Shown: in pieces, positions 28,730 to 40,800 of the stretch
Layout: every line of letters starts with the position of its first letter
Position numbering within the stretch: the stretch's first letter is position 1
Source of the DNA: Cyanophora paradoxa
Lineage: Eukaryota; Glaucocystophyceae; Cyanophorales; Cyanophoraceae
Assembly: GCA_004431415.1 (NCBI GenBank)
Contig: QPMI01000359.1
Location: forward strand, 1-48,276
Length of the DNA stretch: 48,276 nucleotides
Direction of reading: 5' to 3'
Program-made: the position numbers and the translations under genes
The notes under the pieces: generated by a model
What the model was told of the DNA's origin: nothing
Seen by the model: only the letters and a program-made list of their open reading frames with translations
Database searches by the model: none

Positions 28730-31700
28730 CTAGGCGTCGGAGGCGGCGACGCTGCGCGGGGCCCGGTGAGGAGGCAGCGCGGGGCGGGGCCGGGCGGGGG
28801 CGCGCCGGGCGAGGAGGCGGGAGAGGTGCGCCTTGATGGCCGGCGTCGCCTCGATCACCTGCGCATGCGCCCCCGCGCGTCGCGCCCGGGCCCCAGCTCG
28901 CCGGCAAGGGCGGGCGGGGCGGGACACGGGGGCCGGCGGCTCGCCTCGGGGGCAGCATGAGGAACATGAAGACCGTCCTGCCGCGCCCCGGGGCCCGTCA
29001 GAGGGGCGGGGGCGGGGGCGGGGGCAGTGCGAAAAGCTTCGGGAGGGGGCGCGCCGGCGCGACTCGTCGGTGAGGTCGGCGACGATGCGGCGGAAGACGA
29101 AGAGGTACCTGCGCGGCGGGGGCGGGGCGGGGTCGGCCCGGGGCGCAGCAGCGGGGCGGGGCGGGGGCGGGGGCGGGACTCGAGGAGGAGGGCGGCGAGG
29201 ATGAGGGCGAAGAAGGCGGCCTGCAGGCCCGCGAAGGCGCGCAGGCGGGCCGTGCCCTCCTCCACGTACAGGTCCCCAAGCGAGGCCAGCGCCGGCTGCA
29301 GCGCCGGCACGTTCGCCCGCGCGAGCAGCCGCAGCGCAGGGGACGAGGGCGGCAGGGCCTCGGGCCCCGGGGCGGCGGCGGCGAGGCCGGCCGCCTCGAC
29401 GAAGCGGAGGAGCAGCGCCTCGAGGCCGCTCGCGAAGAGCTCCGGCGCCCCCGCGCACTCCCCTGCCCCGCCCCGCCGCCGCTGTGAGCGCGGAGCCTTT
29501 GCGCGGGGTCGACGCCGGCGCACCGGGGTCGACGTTGAGGCAGGTCTTGCGGAAGAGGAGCTGCGGCGGGGCGTGAGCGCCGCCGGCCGAGGGGGAGGGG
29601 CTAAGAGCGGGGTGCGGGGCGGACGGCGTCGACGGGGGCGTAGCGGTGGAGGGAGCCCGGGAGGCCCTCCGACGCGTTCCCGAAGAGCAGGCTCGAGTGC
29701 ACCGAGCGGAGCTGCGCGAAGTCTCGGGGAAGGACGCGCGGGGGGCGAGGGGCGGGGCGGGGCGGGGGCACGAGCTGGAGGTAGGCGGCGGCGTGGCGGG
29801 CGTGCTCGTGGAAGGCGTCGGGGCGGGTGGCGGCGCGGCGGGCGTGGAAGTGGATGGCGAGGGGCAGGGAGCGGGCGAGGCCGGCGAAGTTGCGCTCCTT
29901 GGAGAAGAACTCGCTGGCCGCCGCCGCCTGCATGCCCGCCCCGAACCACGCGAGGAAGAGGAGGAAGAGGAGCAGGAAGGCCGCCCCGTACTGCACCGTC
30001 GCCCCCGCCGGCCGCCCCGCCCCGCGCCCCAGCCGCCCCCGCAGCGTTTTGACGAGGCGGGCGAGGCGCCCCGGCGGGGGGGGCGGGAGGGAGCCGCGGC
30101 GCCGGGGGAGGCGGAGGGGCGGCGCCCGCCGCGGCCCGAGCCGGGGGCGGGGGCGGGGCGGGGCGGCGGCGGCGGGGTCCTCGACCTCGTCTGCAGGCAG
30201 CCGGTCAGAGACAGGGGCAGGAGGGGCCGGGGGCCGGGGGGACGGAGCGGGCGGGGGGTACCCTCGAGGTCGGCGAGGACGTCGGCGCAGTCGCTCTCGT
30301 CGGAGGCGGCGCCGGGGCCGGGGCCCTCGCCGGGAGCGCCCCGCCCCGCGATCAGCGCCCGGGGGATCCCCCGGAAGAGCGCTGCGCCGGCCGGCCGCCC
30401 GCTAGAATCAGCGGGGAGAGGGGGGTGGGGGGTGGGGGCGCGGGGTACCGAGGGCGGCCTGCTTCTCGCGGTGGACGGCGGCGACGGTGGGGCGGAGGAC
30501 GCCGAGCGCGAGGGCGGCGAGGAGGAGGCTCACGCCGGCGAACATGCCGACGAGGAAGAAGCGGATGCGCTGGAAGGACGAGTACGCCCCCCGCTCCACC
30601 TCCGCCGTCGCCGCCACGAACGCCCCGTACAGGCTCACCGCTGCCCGCACCGCCTCGGCTCTCGGCGCGGGCGCGGGGCTTGGGCGGGCGCGAGGAGGGG
30701 CGGGGCACCGTTGCTGTGGAGGAAGAAGAGCTCGCGGTCGAGGGAGCCGTCGCGGAGCTCGGCGAGGGGCGCCCGCGCCACGCGCCGCGCGTGCGAGACG
30801 AGCTCGAGGGCGGCACCCCAGAGGGGCTCCAGGCTCCGCCGCGGGGCCCCGCCGCCCTCGGGGGGCAGCGCGAGGATCGGCACCGACGGCTCCGCGTCCA
30901 TCGTCAGCCGCACGCTCCGCGAGAGCTGCCCCGGCCCCTCAGAGGCGGCCGGGCCGGGCCGGGCCGGGGCGGGGCGGGCCTGGAGGTGGAAGCGCTCCAT
31001 GTCGTCGGCGGCGCGGGCGAGGCGGGCGCGGGAGGCGGCCTCGAGGGTCCCCGCGGGGTCCCACGCCGCGTCCCCCGCTAGCAGCAGATCCTCCGCGAAG
31101 AACGCCGCCTGCAAACGAAGGTGAAGGGGGGGCGGGGGGACTGGGAGGGGGGGAGGGCCCGGCGCGCCTCGTAGGTGAGGCGGCGGCGGTTGCCCGAGTC
31201 GCCCGTCCGCACGATCCCCTCCGCGCTGCCGCCCGTGAGCTGCGGGACCGGCGGCGGGGGGGCGAGGGGGCGGCGGGGGCCGCACAAGGCGTCGAGGAGG
31301 GCGGAGATGCCGAGGAAGGAGCCGACGGCGACGGCGCAGACGGCGGCCAGGCTCGCCAGCAGCGCCCGCCGCGCCAGCCGGATCGAGCCCGCCCGCGCCC
31401 CGGCGCCCCCGCGATCCGCCGCTTGATCGCCCCCCAGCGCTCCAGCCGCCGCCGCTCCCCGCTCCTCGGCGACTCCGCCGCCGCCGCCGCCGCGGGGAGG
31501 CCGCGGCCGTCGGGCCGGGGCCCAGCGCTAGCGCGGCTGCGGAGACGGGGCGCGAGGCGGGGGCGGGGCGGGGGCCGGGCCGAGGCCCGAGTCGAGGCTG
31601 ACGACGCGGGACGGGGGGCGAGGGCGCCGGCGGGGCCCGGGGCCCGGGCGGCTTGGCGGCCTCGCCGGCCTGCTCGGGCGGGGCGGAGCTGGCGCGGCGG

Positions 31701-34700
31701 GAGGCGAGGGCGGAGGGGAGAGCTCGAAGTACTCGAGGGGCCGCTCGAGCTCGCCGCCGTCGCGAGGCTCGCCGGCGCCGTCTCCGCCCGAAGGAGCCGG
31801 CCATGCCCCCGGCCCCCGCCCCCGGCCCCTCCTTCCCCTCCACGCTCCCCGCCCCGCTCCCGCGCCGCCAGACCCCCGAGCGGCTGCGGCCGGCGCCGCG
31901 CTCGGCCCTCTCGTCGCCGCCGGCGGGGCCGGGGAGGTACTGCGAGGAGCGGCGCGGCGCGGGGCCGGGTCCGGCGTCGAGGGAGGCGGTGGAGGCGCGC
32001 GCAAGGAAGGGCCGCGCGCCGGCCCCCGGCCCCGCCTCGCCCTCCTCCTCCGCCTCGAGGGCGGGCGAGGGCGAGGGGAGGGCGAGGGGGAAGGGGAGGG
32101 GGCGCCGGCTCGACGCGGACGCTGCGGCCCGGGGCGATGGATGCGAGGCCGCGGAGGGAGAAGGGGCGCCGCCCCGTCCGCGCCGCGGCGGGCCCGGGGA
32201 GAGGGGCCCGCCCTTGGGCCTGCGCGCGCGGGGCCGGGCACTCAGAGGCGCTCGGGGGCACGGCGTGGAGGGGCCGGCGCGGACGAGTCGGAGGAAGAGG
32301 CCGGGAGGAGGATGCCCGAGTTGAGGGGGCGCGCGCCGGCCCAGCGCCCGGTCGCGGGGCCGGGGAGGCGAGGAGGACGCTCGGGAGGGGCGAGCGGAGG
32401 GACTTGAGGTGGGGCGTGCGCGCCGGCGCCGGGCCGCGCGCGCGCTCCTCCTGCGCCGCCGTCAGCGCCGCCTCGCGGGGGCGGGCAAAGTGTCGGGGGC
32501 GGGCCTCGCAGGCGTCGGCCTGGTCGAAGAGGGCCGCCGCTGCCGCCTCGTCGTTCAGCACCTCCGCCTGGAACCGCCCGAACGCTGCCCGGCCCCGGCC
32601 GTTAGAGCGCGCGAGGGCGCAGCGGCTCGAGGAGAGGCGGGGACCGCGGAGGATGCGGGGGGCGCGGGGGTGCCGGAGGAGGAGGGCGCGGTAGTGGGCG
32701 CGGGCCCTGCGCTCCGCCGCGTCGATGCGCGCCAGCGTCTCCTCCAGCGCCCGCACGTCCACCTGGCCCCGGCCCTCGCGCCCGCCCGGGCCGAGGCGGG
32801 GCGGGGCGGCGGGGCCGGCACCTCGCCGGCGGCGGGGCGACCAAGGACCAGAAGCGGCGGAGGCCGCGCGACGCGAGGCGGTGGAACTGCGGCCGCAGGC
32901 ACCGGTCAGGACGGAATGCGCGGGTGCAGGCGCGAGGCTCGCTCGCCCGGCGTGCGCCCTGCAGGTTGCTCGTGTACTCAATGTGCTGGATCTGCCCGGG
33001 CGGGGCGGGGGCGTCAGAGGGCGGGGCGGAACGTGAAGGGTGGGGCGGGCGGGCGGGGCCAGGCGGGGCGGACGAGGTCGGAGGAGGGGTCGCCCCCGAC
33101 GGCGAGGGCCTGCGCCTCCTGCTGCCGCTGCAGCGTGAACCGGTACACCAGGAAGCTGAAGCCCGTCGGCCTCAGCGGGGCGCGGGCAGGGCGCGCGGGG
33201 GGCAGGGCAGGGCGGGGCCGACCGGTGGTCGAAGGCGGGGGCGAGGGCGGCGGCCTGCCGCACGCGCTCGTGCGCCAGCTCCGGCGAGCGGCGGAAGGCC
33301 GCGCAGAACTGTGGCCCGCCGGCGTCGCGCGGCGGCGGCGGCGGGGCGCTCGCGGCGGGCTGCGGCACCTGGGCGTAGGCGAGGAGGACGGCGGCGGAGG
33401 CGGGGAAGCGCTCGAGCCCCGCCCGGTACACGCCCTCGGCCGCCTCCACCGCCTCCGGGTCCTCCGGCCGCTCGTACGCGAACCGCGCGGCGATCTGCGC
33501 GCGAGGCCGCCGCCTCAGCGGCCGGCGCGGCGGCGCGGCGGGGCGCGCGGGCCTCGACGTGCAGCGGGCGCCTGAGGCGCTGGACGGCGGCGGGGCCGGC
33601 GGCGGGGCGGCAGAAGGCGAGGCGGTAGCGGGCGAGGCTGGCGGCGGCGCCGGCGGCGGCGGCGGCGGGGAGGCCGGCGAGCATGGCGTAGGGGAGGCCC
33701 GGGAGGGCGTAGCGGGCCTGGAGGGCGCAGAGGAGGGCGGCGTAGGCGAAGGCGGCGTGGAGGGCGGTGAAGAAGGCGTTGGCGGCGGGGCGGTGGTAGG
33801 GGAAGAACTCGAGGAAGAGGGCCACGTGGAGGGCCCCGCTCCCGGTGAAGGCCAGCGGGAGGGCCTCCCGCGGCAGCGCCGCCCCCGCGTTCGCCAGGCA
33901 CGAGAGGCCGGCGTTGCACGCGAAGGTCAGCGCGTCCACCCGCGAGTGCGGCCTGCCGGCACCGGCGAGAGGTCGGCGGCGGGGCGGAGGAGGCGGGAGG
34001 AGGGGCGGGGCGGGGACCGGGAGAGGGGGTCGGGGCGGCCGTCGGGGCCCGGGCGGAAGAAGTCGTCCTCGAAGACGAGGAGCTGCGGGAGGAGGACGAG
34101 GGCGGTGAAGGCCAGCGCCGCCGCCCCGCCCGCCCCCGCCAGCCCCGCGTGCCCGCCCCGCCAGCACTCCACCCCCTCGAAGTACGCGTGCCTGCCCCCG
34201 GCCCCGCCCCGTCAGCCGCAGCTCGCCCCCCGGCTCCAGCGGCGGGGCGGGGCGGGGCGGGGGCGGGGGCGGGGGCGGGCCGGGAGACGCCGTCGGGCCC
34301 CGGGAGGCCGCAGTTGAAGGTGGCGGAGAAGACGGAGAGGAGGGGCATGTACAAGAGGCGCGCGAAGGGCCCCACGAAGACCCGCAGGAACTGGGCCCCG
34401 CCCCCCGCCCCCGGTCGGCCCGGCGCGAGCGAGGCGCGCCGCGAGGATCTAGAGGCGCGGGGGCCCGGCACCTTGAGGGGGGCGATGAAGGAGAAGCGGT
34501 GGCGGGCGAAGGAGAGGCCGACGTGGAGGGCAGTGAGGAGGGAGAGGGCGACGGCGGCGCAGGCCGCGTAGAAGAGCGCCGCGAAGCTCCCGAAGGCCAT
34601 CCCCGACAGGCGGAAGGGCACCGCCGCCCGCAGCACCCGCTGCACCGGCTCCGCCTGCGCCCGCTCGCCGTCGGCTCGCGCAGCGCGCTGGGGGGGGGAG

Positions 34701-35170
34701 GGGGGGCGGGGGCCGGAGGCACCCAGGAGCCCAGGCCGCCCCAGTCGAAGAGGGCCAGGGGGAAGAGGAGGTACTGTGCCCGCCCTCGCCGTCTCCGCGC
34801 GGCGCGGCGCGCGAGAGAGGCGCCGACGGTGTGGGGAGCACCTGGATCGAGACGAAGGCGACCTCAGCCAGCACCCAGCGCGCCCGCCGCCGCTCCCCCA
34901 TCTGAGCCCGCCCCCAGCCCCTTCGGCGCGCGCTCGCGAGCTCGAGGCACGAGGGGGTGCGGATGACCTTCATGACCGCGGCTATCCCGAAGCAGGTTTC
35001 CTGCGGGGGAGCGCGCGCGCCGGTCAGCTGCGCGGCCCGGAGGCCTGCAGCTGCCTGCCTGCGCGGAAGCCTGGGCGGTCGTGCCTGGAAGACGCGGGAG
35101 GCCTCGTTGACTCCGAAGGAGACGGAATCGCTGCCGCTGCCCTCGTGCGACCCATCCTCGTCCCGCCCCA
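28730..35170 (-). CDS. TmcB-like multi-pass membrane protein, copy 1
   Basis: Large protein of the tiny-macrocysts B (TmcB) family known from Dictyostelium and green algae. The N-terminal half is multi-pass: FGVNEASRVFQ, ETCFGIAAVMKVIRTPSCLE, MAFGSFAALFYAACAAVALS, FLRVFVGPFARLLYMPLLS, AALAFTALVLLPQLLV, FTALHAAFAYAALL. It is followed by a TPR-like region: QIAARFAYERPEDPE, AEGVYRAGLERFPASAAVLL, AHERVRQAAALAPAFDHR, ERRARAHYRALLLRHPRAPR and FGRFQAEVLNDEAAAAALF with DQADACEA, all family hallmarks. A long disordered Pro/Ser/Arg part follows, then more membrane spans (LLASLAAVCAVAVGSFLGIS; IRFFLVGMFAGVSLLLAAL; GAAFLLLFLLFLAWFGAGM; AAFFALILAALLLE). It ends SVAASDA, TAG at 28732-28730. Many short introns; some start with GC. 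The 5' exon is unsettled, so 35170 is approximate. No cyclase domain is seen. Confidence 0.8.
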
Positions 35171-35973
35171 CCACTGCGCAACCCGGCCGGCCGGCGCGCC
35201 GGCGGGTGAGCGCGCGCTCGCGCGTGGGCCGGCGCCCCGGGCCGGGGGCCGGGGGCGATGCTGGCGAAACGGCGCGCCGCATGCAGGCATAGCCGGCGCG
35301 TACCGGAGCCCTCAGCAGCTGCCCGCTCCAGCGCTGGCGGGGATGTCGACGCGTACGCGTACGACGTCGACATGGCCATCGGCCGGCGCCGCACGCGCGT
35401 ACCAGCTTGCTCCTCTCGCTGCGGCTGCCTGCTAGCGCAGCTGTCAGGCACTCATCATCTCGCATGACTTGGTGATGACGTCCGCGTCCATGGCAGCTCC
35501 TCCATAGCAGAGTATTGTCGCGCATGATTGATTGCTGCGAGCGCGAGCGCGGTGATCTCACTGGAACCGCGCGGTAGCATAGTGCGAGCTCAGCGTGCAG
35601 GCCGCTGCGCGGCGCATCGCTGTCGACGTCCTGGAGCCGTCTCCTCGGTGTTACCGTACCCCTAGCGCCTCGTTCGGCTGGCGTCTGAATGACGCGGGTT
35701 CGATACCAACAAGGATTCGCTTCGATCGAGGCGCCCGCTGCCTGAGCCTCCTCTTGCACGCGTTGGATGACCTGCTGGATCGATTCCCTCTAGATCTGCA
35801 CATGTACAGCGCCAGCTCTAGCTGAGAGCGCGTGCCGCGCACTTTCCAGCTGCTCATTACGCCGCTCTGCAGGTGGCCGGCTTCTGCTCGGGCGAGCAGG
35901 GGGCGCTCTAGCTAGCGGCCCAGCGCGCTTCCAGCCGCAGCGGCAGGGGCCCGCGCGAGCGGCGCCGCTCGCG

Positions 35974-37140
35974 ATGGCGGCCAGTGGGGCGGAGGAGGCG
36001 GCGGGCCTCCCGCTCGCCTTTGCGGGCGACTCGAGGGCGGCAGCGGCGACGAGGCGGCCGACCGCGAGGCATCGGCGCAGGAGGAGGCGCGGGCCGCCCG
36101 GCGGGCCCTCTGCCCCACCTGCCGGCGCATCGTCGGTGCGGGAAGTGCCCCCCGCGTCGCCCCGCCCGGCCCGCCCCGCCCCGGCCCGCCCCGCTGACGG
36201 CCCGGGCCGCAGCGAACTGCATCTGCGCGGCGCTGCCGGCGGAGCGGCCGCTGCCGCTGGGCCGCGCCGCCGGCATGCGCATCCTCATCCTGCAGGCGCC
36301 TTCCGCCCCCCCCTTTGCCTCCCCCGAGGCCGCCGGGCGCCGCCTGACCTGCCCGGCGCGCAGCACCCCGCCGAGGCGAAGGAGTTCAAGAACACGTGAG
36401 CCGCCCCGCCCGCCCCTCGCCCCTTTCATTTCCCGCCCCGCCGCGCGCCCGAGCGCGCCGGGCGGGGCGCAGGGTGGGGATCCTGGAGCTGTGCCTGCCG
36501 GAGGGGGCGGTGGTGGTGCGGAGGGGCAAGCTGTTCGGGCCGCGGAACTGCCCGGAGCTGCCCGAGGTCCTCGCCGCCGCCGCCGCCGGCCGCGCCTTCC
36601 TCCTCTTCCCCGACGACACCGCCTGTACCCCCGCCGACCTCGCCCCCCCGTCCGGCCCCGGCGGGCCCGCCTCCTCCCCCCGCCCCATCGACTGGCTCGT
36701 CGTCCTCGACGGTACCCCTGCGTCTCCTTTTCGATCCCGGCAGCCGCCCGATTCGCGTACCCCGGCAGGGACGTGGACGGCGTGCAAGCGGATGTTCCGG
36801 GGCAACGCGGAGCGCCTCGCGCCGCTGCGGAGGCTCGCGATCGACGCCGCGGGGCCCTCACGCCACCGCATCCGCGTCCAGCCCCAGGCGCGTACCCCCC
36901 TCTTTTCAAACCCCCCCCCCTAATCTCTCTGTGCAGGAGGGGTACCTGTGCACGCTGGAGGCGGTGGCGGTGGTGCTGGCGGCGGTGGAGGGCGGCGAGG
37001 CGGGCGAGCGGCTCGCCGCGGGCCTCCTCCGGCCCCTCGACGCCGTCTGCGCCACGTGGGCCGCCAACGCCGGCTGGGGCCACCCGGGCGAGCTCGAGGA
37101 CGGGGGCGGGGGCGGCGCGGGGAGGGGCGAGCCCAGCTAG
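35974..37140 (+). CDS. DTW-domain gene, copy 2, with apparent exon-1 frameshift
   Basis: Same exon structure and protein as the copy 9,077 bp upstream, including the QHP, DGTW and LEAVA motifs and the GC-AG introns. Exon 1 has three G's instead of four near 36035, which shifts the frame before CPTC and would abolish the zinc site if real. Copy 3 has four G's. Copy 2 also carries a clean in-frame insertion encoding Leu-Glu (HPGELED against HPGED) and an Ala-to-Val change near 36969, so it is a genuine separate copy. The frameshift lies in a G run, so a sequence error is as likely as a mutation. TAG at 37138-37140. Confidence 0.8.
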
Positions 37141-37813
37141 TATGTGAAGCTTAGCTTCTCTTCAATGACATGCATATGGCCGCTGAAGCGCTTTCCGAAG
37201 TCCTGGAAGCACCTTTCTATAGCTCTTAGAAGCTCAAGTTGTGCTGGCCGTGGCGGCGGTGTCACGGTGGCTTGGGGCCCTCCCTTTCCCCCCCTCCTCC
37301 CCTCCGCTCTCGTGCCCTCCTCTCCGGATCCAGGCCTTGGGAGTGGCGCCCGCCATTATACAATACACCCATTTACAATGTGCACAAATCGCGGTCGGCT
37401 ACACGTACAGGCAGAATGCTACGTCACTCGGCTCGGGAAACTACAGTACAGCTACAGATGCAGGCCACATGTGCAGCTCCACACACTCCATGATGCAGTG
37501 TACCGTTAGTACTATAGCTAGTGCTAGTCGACGTCATTGCTATAGCTAGCTCCAACACAGATTCTCATCCGCCTACTGCGCGTGTGTACAACAAAACCTA
37601 TTGAATTCAGTCGGGCTAATCGAGAAAAACAATTGAAAGCCACATTACAAAATCGATGTCAGAGGACATCGCAAAAATCCTATATAGCTAGCTGAATTCG
37701 AAGTTACTAGGCTAGCTCGTATAGTACGCCTCAAACAGTGCGTTTCAAACAGATCATGAAAATGTTTGTGATGATCGCAGCGAATTCGAAGGTCTCGAAT
37801 GATAAAAGAGGCC
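37141..37813. other. AT-richer convergent intergenic stretch, unit 2
   Basis: Near-identical copy of 28057-28729 in the same position between the two genes of the unit. Confidence 0.6.
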
Positions 37814-40800
37814 CTAGGCGTCGGAGGCGGCGACGCTGCGCGGGGCCCGGGTGAGGAGGCAGCGCGGGGCGGGGCCGGGGCGGGGGCGCGCCGGGCGAGG
37901 AGGCGGGAGAGGTGCGCCTTGATGGCCGGCGTCGCCTCGATCACCTGCGCATGCGCCCCCGCGCGTCGCGCCCGGGCCCCAGCTCGCCGGCAAGGGCGGG
38001 CGGGGCGGGACACGGGGGCCGGCGGCTCGCCTCGGGGGGCAGCATGAGGAACATGAAGACCGTCCTGCCGCGCCCCGGGGCCCGTCAGAGGGGCGGGGGC
38101 GGGGGCGGGGGCAGTGCGAAAAGCTTCGGGAGGGGGCGCGCCGGCGCGACTCGTCGGTGAGGTCGGCGACGATGCGGCGGAAGACGAAGAGGTACCTGCG
38201 CGGCGGGGGGCGGGGCGGGGTCGGCCCGGGGCGCAGCAGCGGGGCGGGGGCGGGGGCGGGGGGCGGGACTCGAGGAGGAGGGCGGCGAGGATGAGGGCGA
38301 AGAAGGCGGCCTGCAGGCCCGCGAAGGCGCGCAGGCGGGCCGTGCCCTCCTCCACGTACAGGTCCCAAGCGAGGCCAGCGCCGGCTGCAGCGCCGGCACG
38401 TTCGCCCGCGCGAGCAGCCGCAGCGCAGGGGACGAGGGCGGCAGGGCCTCGGGCCCCGGGGCGGCGGCGGCGAGGCCGGCCGCCTCGACGAAGCGGAGGA
38501 GCAGCGCCTCGAGGCCGCTCGCGAAGAGCTCCGGCGCCCCCGCGCACTCCCCTGCCCCGCCCCGCCGCCGCTGTGAGCGCGGAGCCTTTGCGCGGGGTCG
38601 ACGCCGGCGCACCGGGGTCGACGTTGAGGCAGGTCTTGCGGAAGAGGAGCTGCGGCGGGGCGTGAGCGCCGCCGGCCGAGGGGGAGGGGCTAAGAGCGGG
38701 GTGCGGGGCGGACGGCGTCGACGGGGGCGTAGCGGTGGAGGGAGCCCGGGAGGCCCTCCGACGCGTTCCCGAAGAGCAGGCTCGAGTGCACCGAGCGGAG
38801 CTGCGCGAAGTCTCGGGGAAGGACGCGCGGGGGGCGAGGGGCGGGGCGGGGCGGGGGCACGAGCTGGAGGTAGGCGGCGGCGTGGCGGGCGTGCTCGTGG
38901 AAGGCGTCGGGGCGGGTGGCGGCGCGGCGGGCGTGGAAGTGGATGGCGAGGGGCAGGGAGCGGGCGAGGCCGGCGAAGTTGCGCTCCTTGGAGAAGAACT
39001 CGCTGGCCGCCGCCGCCTGCATGCCCGCCCCGAACCACGCGAGGAAGAGGAGGAAGAGGAGCAGGAAGGCCGCCCCGTACTGCACCGTCGCCCCCGCCGG
39101 CCGCCCCGCCCCGCGCCCCAGCCGCCCCCGCAGCGTTTTGACGAGGCGGGCGAGGCGCCCCGGCGGGGGGGGCGGGAGGGAGCCGCGGCGCCGGGGGAGG
39201 CGGAGGGCGGCGCCCGCCGCGGCCCGAGCCGGGGCGGGGGCGGGGCGGGGGCGGCGGCGGCGGGGTCCTCGACCTCGTCTGCAGGCAGCCGGTCAGAGAC
39301 AGGGGCAGGAGGGGCCGGGGGCCGGGGGGACGGAGCGGGCCGGGGGTACCCTCGAGGTCGGCGAGGACGTCGGCGCAGTCGCTCTCGTCGGAGGCGGCGC
39401 CGGGGCCGGGGCCCTCGCCGGGAGCGCCCCGCCCCGCGATCAGCGCCCGGGGGATCCCCCGGAAGAGCGCTGCGCCGGCCGGCCGCCCGCTAGAATCAGC
39501 GGGGAGAGGGGGGTGGGGGGTGGGGGCGCGGGGTACCGAGGGCGGCCTGCTTCTCGCGGTGGACGGCGGCGACGGTGGGGCGGAGGACGCCGAGCGCGAG
39601 GGCGGCGAGGAGGAGGCTCACGCCGGCGAACATGCCGACGAGGAAGAAGCGGATGCGCTGGAAGGACGAGTACGCCCCCCGCTCCACCTCCGCCGTCGCC
39701 GCCACGAACGCCCCGTACAGGCTCACCGCTGCCCGCACCGCCTCGGCTCTCGGCGCGGGCGCGGGGCTTGGGCGGGCGCGAGGAGGGGCGGGGCACCGTT
39801 GCTGTGGAGGAAGAAGAGCTCGCGGTCGAGGGAGCCGTCGCGGAGCTCGGCGAGGGGCGCCCGCGCCACGCGCCGCGCGTGCGAGACGAGCTCGAGGGCG
39901 GCACCCCAGAGGGGCTCCAGGCTCCGCCGCGGGGCCCCGCCGCCCTCGGGGGGCAGCGCGAGGATCGGCACCGACGGCTCCGCGTCCATCGTCAGCCGCA
40001 CGCTCCGCGAGAGCTGCCCCGGCCCCTCAGAGGCGGCCGGGCCGGGCCGGGCCGGGGCGGGGCGGGCCTGGAGGTGGAAGCGCTCCATGTCGTCGGCGGC
40101 GCGGGCGAGGCGGGCGCGGGAGGCGGCCTCGAGGGTCCCCGCGGGGTCCCACGCCGCGTCCCCCGCTAGCAGCAGATCCTCCGCGAAGAACGCCGCCTGC
40201 AAACGAAGGTGAAGGGGGGCGGGGGACTGGGAGGGGGGAGGGCCGGCGCGCCTCGTAGGTGAGGCGGCGGCGGTTGCCCGAGTCGCCCGTCCGCACGATC
40301 CCCTCCGCGCTGCCGCCCGTGAGCTGCGGGACCGGCGGCGGGGGGGCGAGGGGGCGGCGGGGGCCGCACAAGGCGTCGAGGAGGGCGGAGATGCCGAGGA
40401 AGGAGCCGACGGCGACGGCGCAGACGGCGGCCAGGCTCGCCAGCAGCGCCCGCCGCGCCAGCCGGATCGAGCCCGCCCGCGCCCCCGGCGCCCCCGCGAT
40501 CCGCCGCTTGATCGCCCCCAGCGCTCCAGCCGCCGCCGCTCCCCGCTCCTCGGCGACTCCGCCGCCGCCGCCGCCGCGGGGAGGCCGCGGCCGTCGGGCC
40601 GGGGCCCAGCGCTAGCGCGGCTGCGGAGACGGGGCGCGAGGCGGGGCGGGGGCGGGGGCCGGGCCGAGGCCCGAGTCGAGGCTGACGACGCGGGGACGGG
40701 GGCGAGGGCGCCGGCGGGCCCGGGGCCCGGGCGGCTTGGCGGCCTCGCCGGCCTGCTCGGGCGGGGCGGAGCTGGCGCGGCGGGAGGCGAGGGCGGAGGG

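Larger units (their letters stand above)
26726..35805. repeat. Tandem unit 1 of an approximately 9.07-kb duplication
   Basis: Begins at acagcgtcagctctagctga and runs to the same sequence at 35806. It holds a plus-strand DTW-domain gene, an AT-richer intergenic stretch, a large minus-strand TmcB-like gene and a GC-rich flank. Corresponding start codons are 9,077 bp apart. Confidence 0.95.

Noticed and set aside
30487-32694. 735-codon plus-strand frame within the TmcB-like region
   Set aside because: The minus strand carries conserved TmcB-family exons here; the plus frame is an Arg/Ala/Gly shadow of them.
35680-35735. Possible tRNA (ggttcgatacc resembles a T-arm box) at the right end of unit 1, repeated in unit 2
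   Set aside because: The bases around the loop do not form the required 5-bp T stem, and no matching A box, anticodon arm or acceptor stem could be placed.
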